Below are positions 8,423 through 16,690 of a stretch of 64,000 bases of DNA, one piece after another (the stretch's first letter is position 1; every line of letters starts with the position of its first letter). The translations under genes were made by a program, and so were the position numbers. This DNA comes from Streptomyces sp. AV19 (lineage in GTDB: Bacteria; Actinomycetota; Actinomycetes; Streptomycetales; Streptomycetaceae). The notes under the pieces are model-generated. The model ran no database searches. It was given only the letters and a program-made list of their open reading frames with translations, and was not told the origin of the DNA. The DNA is taken from assembly GCF_015999245.1 (NCBI RefSeq), contig NZ_JAEAMR010000003.1, positions 615,671 to 679,670 on the forward strand. The letters run 5' to 3'.

Positions 8423-10114
8423 ATGCCCCCCACGGAAGAACCCTCCGCCCCCCGGGACGCCACCCTGCCCGGGGGGCCGCTGGACCCGCTGGCCGCCGCC
8501 ACGGAGGCCACCCGGAGCCTCCAGGGCATGTCGACCGAGCTGACCGCGCGGATCCCCCAACTGCTGGAGGCCATGCGGTCGGTCGGCACCGGACTCGAAC
8601 TGCACAGCACGCTCGACCGGATCGCCGGCACCGCCGCCGAGCTCGCCGACGCGCGGTACGCCGCCATCGCCGTCACGGAGGCCGCCGATCCCGCCGGCGA
8701 AGGGCTCGCCGACTTCGTCACCTACGGCTTCGCCGAGGAGGAGCACCGGCGCCTCGGAGCGCACGCCGGCAGCAGTGAGCTGCTGGGCGCCCTGCTGAGC
8801 CGCAGCGCGCCCGCCGGTGCTCCCGGTGACTTCCTGGCCGTTCCCATCCGCGTGGAGGGCGAGATCTTCGGCAACCTCTACCTGACCGGGAAGCGCGGCG
8901 GCGGCGAGTTCGGCGTCGCCGACCTGCACATGGTGAAGATCCTGGCCACCGAGGCGGGCATCGCGATCGGCAACGCCCGGGTGTACGAGCAGGGCCGCCA
9001 GCGCATGCGCTGGATCGACGGCTCGGTGGCGGTCACCACGGCGCTGCTGTCCGGCAGCGACGCCGAGGACGCGCTGTCCGTCGTCGCCGAACAGGCGCGC
9101 AGGCTCGCGGACTCGGCCGCCGGGATCGTGCTGCTGCCCGACGCCGAGGGCGGGCTGGAGATGGTGGCCGTCTCCGCCGACGACCCCGCGGGGCTCCTGG
9201 GGACGGTGATACCGCCGCACAGCCCGGTCGTCGACCGGCTCCTCGCGGGCGAGCCGGTGTTCGTCGAGGACTCGGCCACCGACCCCCGCATGATCACGGA
9301 CGTGGCCCCGCGCTTCGGACCGAGCATGCTGCTGCCGCTCAGGAGCGGCGGACGGGTGCTGGGCACGCTGGCCATCCCCCGCGACCGGGGCGCCCGTCCG
9401 TACACGGCCGCCGAACGCACCCTGGCGGGCCAGTTCGCCGCCCAGGCCGCGCTCGCGCTCGTGCTGGCCGAGGCACAGCGCGACCGCGAGCGGCTCGCCG
9501 TCTACGAGGACCGCGACCGCATCGCCCGCGACCTCCACGACCTCGTCATCCAGCGGCTGTTCGCGACCGGGCTGCTGCTGGAGAGCGCGCAGCGCAAGGC
9601 GGTCGTGCCGGACGTGCGGACCAGGGTCGGACAGGCCGTGGACGAACTGGACGTGACCATCCAGGAGATCCGCACGGCGATCTTCGCCCTCCAGCAGGGC
9701 CCCGCCGAGGCCCCCGCCGGGCTGCGGACCCGCGTCCTGCGGGAGATCGGCACGGCGGCCGTGCCGCTGGGCTTCCAGCCGTCGGCGGCGTTCGTCGGGG
9801 CGGTCGACGCCAAGGTCGGCGAGCGCACCGGGAAGAACCTGGTCGCGGCGCTGCGGGAGGCGCTGTCCAACGCCTTCCGGCACGCGCGGGCCTCGCGGAT
9901 CGAGGTCGTCGTCGACGCGACGGCGCGTCTGCCGGACGGCAGGGAGGCGGTCCGGCTCACCGTCGCGGACGACGGCGTCGGCATCCCGGAGGGCGGCCGG
10001 CGCAGCGGCCTGCGGAACCTCGCCAAGCGGGCCGAGTCGCTGGGCGGCTCCAGTGCGTACGGTCCGGGGCTGGACGGGCGCGGGACGAGGGTGGTGTGGG
10101 AGGCGCCGCTCTAG
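8423..10114 (+). CDS. Two-GAF sensor histidine kinase, DevS/NarL-partner type
   Basis: Cytoplasmic sensor kinase of 563 residues with no transmembrane segment. GAF domains lie at about 50-185 and 200-350. A HisKA_3 dimerisation helix contains DRIARDLHDLVIQRLF with phosphoacceptor His372. An HATPase_c domain covers about 465-562 (N-box ALREALSNAFRHA, G-box DDGVGIPEGG). This is the DevS/DosS-like architecture, whose GAF can bind haem to sense O2/NO; I cannot confirm a haem ligand here. Its partner NarL-type regulator is not in the window. It sits 10 bp after cydCD, so co-transcription with the oxidase operon is plausible. No clear ribosome-binding site precedes ATG 8423. Confidence 0.88.
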   Translation: MPPTEEPSAPRDATLPGGPLDPLAAATEATRSLQGMSTELTARIPQLLEAMRSVGTGLELHSTLDRIAGTAAELADARYAAIAVTEAADPAGEGLADFVTYGFAEEEHRRLGAHAGSSELLGALLSRSAPAGAPGDFLAVPIRVEGEIFGNLYLTGKRGGGEFGVADLHMVKILATEAGIAIGNARVYEQGRQRMRWIDGSVAVTTALLSGSDAEDALSVVAEQARRLADSAAGIVLLPDAEGGLEMVAVSADDPAGLLGTVIPPHSPVVDRLLAGEPVFVEDSATDPRMITDVAPRFGPSMLLPLRSGGRVLGTLAIPRDRGARPYTAAERTLAGQFAAQAALALVLAEAQRDRERLAVYEDRDRIARDLHDLVIQRLFATGLLLESAQRKAVVPDVRTRVGQAVDELDVTIQEIRTAIFALQQGPAEAPAGLRTRVLREIGTAAVPLGFQPSAAFVGAVDAKVGERTGKNLVAALREALSNAFRHARASRIEVVVDATARLPDGREAVRLTVADDGVGIPEGGRRSGLRNLAKRAESLGGSSAYGPGLDGRGTRVVWEAPL

Positions 10115-10189
10115 GACTGCTCCGGGGCGCGTCCTCCGAACGGTCCTCTGCGGGAGCGCGCCCCCGCGGTCCGCGACACGATCGCGTCC

Positions 10190-11311
10190 ATGCGGCGACT
10201 GCGTTCCCCTCGTGCCCACCGTTTTCGCCGGGCGCGCCCGTGCCGGTCCCACCGGCGCGCGGCCGGCGCCTTCTGCGCCCTGTGCGCCGTGATGTCCCCG
10301 GTGCTCGCCCCCGGGCCCTCGACCGCGGTGCGGGCACCGGACCGGCTCGCCCGCGCCGGGGCCGACGTCTACCGCCTCGCCCGGGAGGAGGCGCTGGTCA
10401 GGGAGCGCTACGAGAGGGCCCTGCCGGCCGCGCGGGAGCGCAGGGCGGAGGCCGAACGGCTGGCCCAGCGGCTCAGCGGGCAGCGGTTCGTCTCGTCGGT
10501 GCTGCGCGAGGACGCGGGGGCGGCCGCGCGGGCGCAGTACCGCACCGGCGGGTTCACGGCCCGCGACAGCCTGCGCTTCTCGGACGACCCGTTCGAGCTG
10601 CTGGCCCTCCAGGAGACCGACGCCGGCCGCCGGGAACGGCTGGCCCGCAGGCTGAGCGACGAGGCCGACCGCGGCCGGGCCCTGGAGCTGGAGGAACGGG
10701 CGACCGCGTCCTCCTGGCGGGCGCTGGACCGGGACGCGGCGATGCTGCGGAAGACCCTGGGCGGGGCCGCCGGGCGGCTGGCGGCGGCGCGCGAGCAGCT
10801 CGACGGGATGGCGGCGGCCGCGGTGGGCGGCGGACGGTGCGCCCCGGTGGACCGCGAGGCCCTGGAGGCGGACGAGGACGCGCGCCCGGAGGGGGACCCG
10901 GACGGGCACGGCTGGACGCGGCCGGTGCTCTCGTACCGCCTCTCGGCCGGATACGGCGGCTCCGGCGCGAACTGGTCCGGCACGCACACCGGGCAGGACT
11001 TCGCGGTCCCCACCGGCACTCCGGTGCGCTCGGTGGGGCCCGGCACCGTGGTCGACGCGGGCTGCGGCGGGGCGTTCGGCATCAGCCTGGTGGTCCGGCA
11101 CCCGGGCGGCTGGTACTCGCAGTACGCGCACCTGGCGGCGGCGTTCGTGTCCCCGGGGAGCCGGGTGCGGCCCGGGGAGTGGATCGGCCTCTCCGGGACC
11201 ACGGGCAACTCCACCGGGCCCCACCTGCACTTCGAGGTCCGCATGAGCCCGGAGTTCGGGTCCTCCGTCGATCCGGTGGAATGGCTGGGCCGGCGCGGTG
11301 TGGGCCTGTGA
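10190..11311 (+). CDS. Secreted M23-family peptidase with N-terminal coiled coil
   Basis: Exported peptidoglycan hydrolase candidate of 373 residues. An Arg-rich n-region and hydrophobic core (AAGAFCALCAVMSPVLA) form a signal sequence ending near residue 50. Residues about 55-220 are charged, Ala/Arg/Glu-rich and likely coiled coil. The LytM/M23 domain occupies about 245-345, with zinc motifs HTGQDF and GPHLHFEVR and an internal YSQYAHL. Such proteins cleave cross-links or, when degenerate, activate amidases. The zinc residues here look complete, so catalysis is expected. It follows the sensor kinase by 75 bp; a functional link is unproven. Confidence 0.9.
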   Translation: MRRLRSPRAHRFRRARPCRSHRRAAGAFCALCAVMSPVLAPGPSTAVRAPDRLARAGADVYRLAREEALVRERYERALPAARERRAEAERLAQRLSGQRFVSSVLREDAGAAARAQYRTGGFTARDSLRFSDDPFELLALQETDAGRRERLARRLSDEADRGRALELEERATASSWRALDRDAAMLRKTLGGAAGRLAAAREQLDGMAAAAVGGGRCAPVDREALEADEDARPEGDPDGHGWTRPVLSYRLSAGYGGSGANWSGTHTGQDFAVPTGTPVRSVGPGTVVDAGCGGAFGISLVVRHPGGWYSQYAHLAAAFVSPGSRVRPGEWIGLSGTTGNSTGPHLHFEVRMSPEFGSSVDPVEWLGRRGVGL

Positions 11312-11405
11312 GGTCAGCCGCCACGGGGGCTGCTCGGGGTGGTTCCCGGCCGGCTCGGGGTGGGCTCTTGGCCGGCGAAGGCCGCGCATCAGTGAAGGCC
11401 ATGCG

Positions 11406-12287
11406 TCAGTGAAGGCCGCGCAGAATCCTTTCGATGACCTCCGCGACGCCGTCGTCGTTGTTGCCCGCGGTGCGGTGCGTGGTGGCGGCCAGCACGTCGG
11501 GGTGGGCGTTGGCCATCGCGTACGAGGTGCCGGCCCAGCGAAGCATCTCCAGGTCGTTGGGCATGTCCCCGAACGCCACGACCTCCTCGGGCACGATGCC
11601 GTGCTCGGCGCAGTACCGGGCCAGCGTGCTGGCCTTGCTGACTCCGGGGCCGCTGATCTCCAGCAGCGCGGTCGGGCTGGAGCGGGTGAACGAACCGTGG
11701 GCGCCGGCCGCCGCGCGGGCGCGGGCGAGGAAGTCGTCGGGGGCGAGCCCGGGGTGGTGGGCGAGCAGCTTGAGGACGGGGCCGCAGGGGGTGCCGTCGT
11801 ACGCGCGGGCGTCCTCGGCGAGGAACTCCTCGGCGGTGGCCACGACCGCGTCGTCGCTGAGCATGAAGGGCGGGTACTGCGGCTCGTAGTGGAAGCCCGT
11901 GGTGCGCTCGACGGCGAACGTCGAGCCGGGGACGGCGGTGCGCACCATGTGGACGACGGCCAGGGCGTCGGTCCGCTCCAGCGGCCGGACCTCGACGAAC
12001 CGGCCGCCGTCGCGCAGGTCCACGACGGCGGCACCGTTCGCGCAGATCGCCAGCCCGTGGCCGTGGACGTGGGCGCTGGCCACGTCCATCCAGCGGGTCG
12101 GGCGGCCGGTGACGAAGAAGACCTCGATGCCGGCGTCCTCGGCGGCGGCCAGCGCGGCGACCGTGCGGTCCGAGACCGTTTTGTCGTCCCGCAGCAGGGT
12201 GCCGTCGAGGTCGGTGGCGATCAGCCGGGGTATCGGCGGTCTCCGACGGCCGGCCGGGGTCTCGGGCTGCTCGGTAGCTGAAGTCAC
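11406..12287 (-). CDS. HAD superfamily hydrolase, Cof-type
   Basis: Soluble phosphatase of the Cof/YbiV subgroup, 293 residues from GTG 12287. The frame is open to an ATG at 12344, but homology-like sequence starts at the later site. Motif I is TDLDGTLLRDDK with nucleophile and acid Asp both present. A C2-type cap follows. Motif IV is AFGDMPNDLEML near residue 250. The family dephosphorylates sugar phosphates, FMN or nucleotides; the substrate cannot be predicted. Upstream translation signals are weak. Confidence 0.88.
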   Translation of the reverse strand: MTSATEQPETPAGRRRPPIPRLIATDLDGTLLRDDKTVSDRTVAALAAAEDAGIEVFFVTGRPTRWMDVASAHVHGHGLAICANGAAVVDLRDGGRFVEVRPLERTDALAVVHMVRTAVPGSTFAVERTTGFHYEPQYPPFMLSDDAVVATAEEFLAEDARAYDGTPCGPVLKLLAHHPGLAPDDFLARARAAAGAHGSFTRSSPTALLEISGPGVSKASTLARYCAEHGIVPEEVVAFGDMPNDLEMLRWAGTSYAMANAHPDVLAATTHRTAGNNDDGVAEVIERILRGLH

Positions 12288-12435
12288 GGTCCCATTCTCG
12301 GCCACGCGGTGCGGCGGGGCGCATGGGTGCGCGGTCGAGCGCACTTTCGAGCCACGCGCCGGGTGGGGCGTGAGGATGCTCTGCGCGCGGGGCTCTTCCC
12401 CGGATGGACGGTCCTCAGTACCGGAGGGACGGTCC

Positions 12436-13347
12436 TCAGCGCCCCAGCTTGTCGAGCGCCTCGGTGGCGATCTGTTCGAAGATCCGCTGGTCGGCGGCGA
12501 AGTCGGAGTCCGGAATGGGCCAGTGGACGACGATCTCCGTGAAGCCCAGGGCGAAGTGCTCGCCCGCGAAGTCGACGAACGCCTCCAGGGACTCCAGCGG
12601 GCGCCCGCGGTCGGGCGTGAAGCCGGTGAGCAGGATCTTGTCCAGCTCCGCCACGTCCCGGCCGGCCTCGTCGCAGGCCGCGGCCAGCTTGCCCAGCTGT
12701 CCGCGGAGGGCCGCGCGGGACTCCTCCGGGGTGCCGGTCCCGAAGATCTTGGGATCGCCCGTGGTCACCCACGCCTGGCCGTGGCGCGCCGCCAGCCGAA
12801 GTCCGCGCGGGCCGGTGGCGGCGACGGCGAAGGGCAGCCGCGGCCGCTGGACGCAGCCGGGGACGGTGCGGGCCTCGTCCGCCGAGTAGAACGTGCCCCG
12901 GTGACTGACGGCGTCCTCGGTCAGCAGCCGGTCGAGCAGCGGGACGAACTCCGCGAAGCGGTCGGCGCGTTCCCGGGGCGACCACGGCTCCTGCCCCAGC
13001 GCCGTCGCGTCGAAGCCGGACCCGCCCGCGCCTATGCCCAGGGTGACGCGGCCGCCGGAGACGTCGTCCAGCGAGATGAGCTCCTTGGCGAGGGTGACCG
13101 GGTGCCGGAAGTTCGGCGAGGTGACCAGGGTGCCCAGACGCATCCGGGAGGTCGCCGTGGCCGCGGCGGTCAGGGTGGGGACGGCGCCGAACCAGGGGCC
13201 GTCCCGGAAGCTGCGCCAGGAGAGGTGGTCGTAGGTGTACGCGGTGTGGAAACCGAGCTCCTCGGCGCGCAGCCACTGGTCGCGGCCGCCCTCGTGCCAG
13301 CGGCGGACGGGGAGGATCACGGTGCTCAGGCGATGGGGCGAGGTCAT
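12436..13347 (-). CDS. LLM-class F420-dependent oxidoreductase
   Basis: A 303-residue TIM-barrel flavin/F420 oxidoreductase of the luciferase-like monooxygenase class. Typical elements are LGFHTAYTYDHLSW at the N-terminus, the strand motif RMRLGTLVTSPNFRHPVTLAKE, and RVTLGIGAGGSGFDATALG around the cofactor phosphate. Actinobacteria use deazaflavin F420 widely and proteins of this subgroup are usually annotated as F420-dependent. The hydride acceptor is unknown. It is a monocistronic neighbour of the Cof hydrolase on the same strand, with a gap of about 150 bp. Confidence 0.88.
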   Translation of the reverse strand: MTSPHRLSTVILPVRRWHEGGRDQWLRAEELGFHTAYTYDHLSWRSFRDGPWFGAVPTLTAAATATSRMRLGTLVTSPNFRHPVTLAKELISLDDVSGGRVTLGIGAGGSGFDATALGQEPWSPRERADRFAEFVPLLDRLLTEDAVSHRGTFYSADEARTVPGCVQRPRLPFAVAATGPRGLRLAARHGQAWVTTGDPKIFGTGTPEESRAALRGQLGKLAAACDEAGRDVAELDKILLTGFTPDRGRPLESLEAFVDFAGEHFALGFTEIVVHWPIPDSDFAADQRIFEQIATEALDKLGR

Positions 13348-13453
13348 GCCCCGAGCCTACGGTGAAGTACGGGAAGGCCCCCGGCGAGGGAGAATCGGGG
13401 GCAGGGAGCCCTTCCGGGCGTGCCCATGCCTCCGCGGAGTCTGGGAGGTCACC

Positions 13454-14356
13454 GTGCGAGAGACCCGTTTCACCCCCGACCGCGGGCTGACCACCCGCAT
13501 GGTCACCACGATGTTCTTCATCGGGCTGCTCTACGTGGTGTTCGTCGGCGCGCTGATCGTGCTGCTGCGTGGGGCCTGGCCGATCGTGCTGCTGCTGGCG
13601 GGCGGCGTGTTCGTCGCACAGTTCTGGTTCAGCGACCGCATCGCGGCCTACGCCATGGGCGCGCGCGAGGTCACGGAGCGGGAGGCGCCGGAGTTGCACG
13701 GCGCGGTGGACCGGCTGTGCGCGCTGGCGGACATGCCCAAGCCGCGGGTGGCGATCTCCGACACCGACGTGCCGAACGCCTTCGCCACCGGGCGCAACCG
13801 GGACAACGCGCTGGTCTGCGCGACGACGGGGCTGCTGCGCCGGCTGGAGCCGGAGGAGCTGGAGGGCGTGCTGGCGCACGAGCTCTCGCACGTGGCGCAC
13901 CGGGACGTGGCGGTGATGACCATCGCGTCGTTCCTCGGGGTGCTGGCCGGGATCATCACCCGGATCGGGCTGTGGGGCGGGCTGCGCCGGGTCGGCGGGC
14001 GGGATACCAACACCGCCCTGCTGATGGTGGTGGTCCCGCTGGTCAGCGCCGTGGTGTACGTCATCAGCTTCCTGCTGACGCGGCTGCTGTCCCGCTACCG
14101 GGAGCTGTCGGCCGACCGGGCGGCCGCGCTGCTGACGGGCCGGCCGTCGGCGCTGGCGTCGGCCCTCACCAAGGTCACCGGGGAGATGGCCCGGATCCCG
14201 ACCCGGGACCTGCGGCAGGCCGAGCCGTTCAACGCTTTCTGGTTCGCCCCCGCCTTCTCCAAGGAGAGCCTGAGCGGGCTGCTGGCCTCGCACCCGACGC
14301 TGGAACAGCGGCTGGACCAGCTCGCCAGGATCTCGGTACGGCTGGGGCAGGCCTGA
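13454..14356 (+). CDS. htpX: M48-family zinc metalloprotease HtpX
   Basis: Membrane-anchored protease of 300 residues from GTG 13454 with GGGAGG upstream; a spurious longer frame begins at 13235. Two hydrophobic segments at about 18-60 precede the catalytic domain. HELSH at 142-146 binds zinc, and a distal ELSADRAAALLTG supplies the third ligand Glu. Two further membrane helices lie between them. HtpX degrades misfolded membrane proteins with the active site facing the cytoplasm. The next gene, 253 bp downstream, is a PspAB homologue, a recurrent association that points to envelope-stress duty. Confidence 0.93.
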   Translation: MRETRFTPDRGLTTRMVTTMFFIGLLYVVFVGALIVLLRGAWPIVLLLAGGVFVAQFWFSDRIAAYAMGAREVTEREAPELHGAVDRLCALADMPKPRVAISDTDVPNAFATGRNRDNALVCATTGLLRRLEPEELEGVLAHELSHVAHRDVAVMTIASFLGVLAGIITRIGLWGGLRRVGGRDTNTALLMVVVPLVSAVVYVISFLLTRLLSRYRELSADRAAALLTGRPSALASALTKVTGEMARIPTRDLRQAEPFNAFWFAPAFSKESLSGLLASHPTLEQRLDQLARISVRLGQA

Positions 14357-14608
14357 GGGGACGCGGGCCGCGTGGTCACGGGGGACCCGGCCGGGCGGCA
14401 AACGCATGAGATGGCGGGCGCCCGCGGGAGGGCGGGACGGGAGGCGGGCAGACACCAGGAGGCGCCACCGGGCGCCGCGACGCCGGACGGCCGCCGGAAG
14501 GGCCGTAGGGCCCGGCTGTCGGCGGGACCGTCGGCGGGGCCGCAGCGCCGCCGGGCGTCGGCAGCGGGCGCCGGGCCGGCGAAGGACGCTGGAAGGAGCT
14601 GTGCAGCC

Positions 14609-15193
14609 GTGGGATTCCTGGACGTCATCCTCGGGCGCACCAAGCCGGTCCGCCCGGACCTGGACCAGCTGTTCGCCCTGCCCTCCGCTGCCGTCACCCT
14701 CAAGGCCGCCGCCGGGCTGGACCCGACCGGGCTGGGCTCGGTGTGCTTCGCCAGCGTGGAGGGCGAGGCCTTCGACGGAGTGCGGCAGGACGTGCGGGAG
14801 CTGCTGGACGCGGACACCGGGCGCGGTGGGGTGCCCGTGGAGTTCAGCCGGGACGCCTACGGCTACACCTGGCTGCTCGCACGGCAGGCTCCGGAGGACA
14901 CGGCGGCCCTGGTGAACGATCTCCATGCGGTCAACACGCTCCTTCAGGAGGGCGGGTTCGGACCCCAGCTGCTGTGCTCGCTGATGAGCTTCCACGATGC
15001 CCGGCAGCGGTCGCTGGGCCTCGTCTACCTCTACAAGCGCGGCACGTTCTATCCCTTCGCCCCGGTCCGGGGCGAAGGGGAGCGGCGCGACCACGAACTG
15101 GAGATCCAGGTGCGGGCGTTGCTGGAGGACGATCTGCGGATCGAGGGGGATCTGAGCCGCTGGTTCCCCGTGTGGGGCGCGCCGGGGCTGTGA
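14609..15193 (+). CDS. pspAB: PspA-associated protein PspAB
   Basis: A soluble protein of 194 residues starting at GTG 14609 after GGAAGGAG; the frame upstream to 14372 is not credible. The N-terminus VGFLDVILGRTKPVRPDLDQ and the phrase LFALPSAAVTLKAAAGLDPTG identify the PspAB family. These proteins are linked by neighbourhood to PspA and to HtpX in actinobacteria. The biochemical role is not established; a link to phage-shock membrane maintenance is inferred. No PspA gene is present in the window. Confidence 0.85.
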   Translation: MGFLDVILGRTKPVRPDLDQLFALPSAAVTLKAAAGLDPTGLGSVCFASVEGEAFDGVRQDVRELLDADTGRGGVPVEFSRDAYGYTWLLARQAPEDTAALVNDLHAVNTLLQEGGFGPQLLCSLMSFHDARQRSLGLVYLYKRGTFYPFAPVRGEGERRDHELEIQVRALLEDDLRIEGDLSRWFPVWGAPGL

Positions 15194-15247
15194 AGCGGGC
15201 CGCCCGCTGCGGCTCGCTCCTTCCGCCCGGCACGCTCCTTTCCGGGC

Positions 15248-15300
15248 TCCCGGTCTCTCCCGGTCTCCGGCCTCGGTCTCCCGGTCTCCCGGTCTCCGGC
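15248..15300. repeat. Degenerate CCGGTCTC short tandem repeats
   Basis: About seven near-copies of an 8-base CCGGTCTC/CCGGTCTCC unit lie in the 110-bp gap between the convergent pspAB and padR-type genes. It is probably slipped-strand expansion. No terminator stem with a T tract is obvious here. Confidence 0.5.
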
Positions 15301-15302
15301 GA

Positions 15303-15920
15303 CTACCGGGCCCTCTGCCTAACCGGCGTCCCCGGGGCGGCCGGCCCTATGGTTCCGCCGGTCGAGGGCGCGCCGTCCGGCGCCCCCTCGCGGGCCGCTC
15401 TCCCGCGGGCCCGCCGATACTCCTCGGCGGCCCAGCGAGCCCACTCCTCCCGCATGGCGGTGAAGCGCAGGCCGTACTCGAGGGTGAGGCGTCCGTTGAC
15501 CGACAGCGGATCGTCGTCCCATTCGACCTTCTGCTCCAGCTCCTTGAGGCCCTGGTGCTGGCGGGCCGCGCGCTCGGCCTCGCCGTGGAGGTAGGCGACG
15601 GCCTCGACCGGGGTGAGCCGGTCGAGGAAGAAGACCCTCAGCAGGGCGTCGCTGCGGACCCTGCGCGGCTCGTCCTCCACCATCCAGCGGCGCAGCTCGT
15701 CCAGGCCGCTGTCGGTGATCGCGTACTCCTTGCGGCCCCGCGGGCCCTCGGAGGCGGCCTCCAGCAGGCCGTCCTTCGTCAGCTTCGCCAGCTCGCCGTA
15801 GACCTGGCTCTGCGTCGCAGGCCAGACGTTGGCGAGGGAGGTCTCGAACGTCCGCATCAGGTCGTAGCCGCTGGCGGGGCGGTCGGCCAGCAGCCCCAGC
15901 ATCGCGTGTCTCAGGCTCAT
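15303..15920 (-). CDS. PadR-family transcriptional regulator
   Basis: Winged-helix repressor of 205 residues. ATG 15920 is chosen because GGTGGAG lies just upstream and the PadR start MSLRHAMLGLLADRPASGYDL follows; an ATG at 15950 would add ten unlikely residues. The PadR domain covers about 5-85 (WPATQSQVYGELAKLTKDGLL is the recognition helix and wing). The vir-type C-terminal dimerisation helix spans about 95-175. A tail rich in Gly/Ala/Pro ends the protein. It is divergent from a small membrane protein gene, with two PadR-like palindromes in between, so it probably represses both itself and that gene. Confidence 0.9.
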   Translation of the reverse strand: MSLRHAMLGLLADRPASGYDLMRTFETSLANVWPATQSQVYGELAKLTKDGLLEAASEGPRGRKEYAITDSGLDELRRWMVEDEPRRVRSDALLRVFFLDRLTPVEAVAYLHGEAERAARQHQGLKELEQKVEWDDDPLSVNGRLTLEYGLRFTAMREEWARWAAEEYRRARGRAAREGAPDGAPSTGGTIGPAAPGTPVRQRAR

Positions 15921-15943
15921 GCCCTCCACCTTACCTTCCACTA

Positions 15944-15984
15944 TTGACACGTCAAGGCTGGACGTTCTAAGTTCGACGTGTCAA
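15944..15984. promoter_or_regulatory. Paired PadR-type operators with promoter for the membrane protein gene
   Basis: Two copies of the palindrome TTGAC-N2-GTCAA occur at 15944-15955 and 15973-15984 (the second has one change, TCGAC). Their centres are 29 bp apart, about three helical turns. TTGACA (15944-15949) followed after 17 bases by CTAAGT (15967-15972) is a good rightward promoter. Both elements lie inside or between the operator copies, so occupancy should block transcription of the gene at 16042. Assignment to the adjacent PadR protein is inferred from position. Confidence 0.75.
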
Positions 15985-16041
15985 ACCTGGAATGTCGGTG
16001 CAACGGCCGACCGGAACCGACCGTCGGCTGAGGAGATTTCC

Positions 16042-16602
16042 ATGGACTACCTGCGCGGCTTCATCGCTTGGATCGCCTTCGCGGTCGTGTCCTCCTACAG
16101 CTTGCAGTGGGGCGCGGTGGCCGGCCTGGCCGTCGGCGTGGGGGTGCTGGCCAAGGAGCTCCGCTCCGGTACGCGGGCCGAGGCTCTGGTCCTGGAGGGC
16201 AGCGGGGCCCTCTTCTTCGCCGTCCTGACCGGTCTGGCCTTCGCCTTCCCGCGCGGCCCGCTCGCGGAGTACTCCGGCGCCCTCTCCCTGGCGTGGCTGG
16301 CCGTCACCGCCTGGGGCACCGTGGCCGTCCGACGTCCGTTCACCACCGGCATCGCCAAGCGGCAGGCCCCGCCCGCCGTGTGGGAGACGCCCCTCTTCCG
16401 CCGGATCAACACCGTGCTCACCAGCGCCTGGGCCACTGCCTTCACCGTGACCGCCGGCGGCGTAGCCGCTGTCCACGCGGCCGGGGTCGGCGGCGGGATC
16501 CCTGTCCTGTGCCAGATAGCCGGCTTCGTCCTCCCGATGCTGTTCACCGGCCAGTACCTCAAGAAGGTCCGCGCCCGCCAGGCCGCCCACGCCGTGCGGT
16601 GA
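16042..16602 (+). CDS. Small integral membrane protein, PadR-controlled
   Basis: A protein of 186 residues starting at ATG 16042 after GAGGAGA. Five or six hydrophobic segments are visible: about 5-25, 27-43, 55-75, 82-100, 128-150 and 155-172. A basic C-terminus (KKVRARQAAHAVR) ends it. I do not recognise a named family beyond a streptomycete membrane protein. It has no ATPase motif or catalytic signature. Divergence from a PadR gene suggests it handles or resists a compound sensed by that regulator; this is inference. Confidence 0.8.
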   Translation: MDYLRGFIAWIAFAVVSSYSLQWGAVAGLAVGVGVLAKELRSGTRAEALVLEGSGALFFAVLTGLAFAFPRGPLAEYSGALSLAWLAVTAWGTVAVRRPFTTGIAKRQAPPAVWETPLFRRINTVLTSAWATAFTVTAGGVAAVHAAGVGGGIPVLCQIAGFVLPMLFTGQYLKKVRARQAAHAVR

Positions 16603-16690
16603 CGCCTCGCCCGGGCAGATCGCGCCCGGACCTCCTCCCCGGTCTCCCGAGCGCCCAAGCTCTCCCGGGCGCCCAACGAAGGAGTGCGCC

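Noticed and set aside
6077..12034. 1985-residue minus-strand open frame across cydCD, sensor kinase and M23 gene
   Set aside because: Very long but made of Arg/Pro/Gly strings opposite well-supported genes on the plus strand; no family motif. Typical high-GC shadow.
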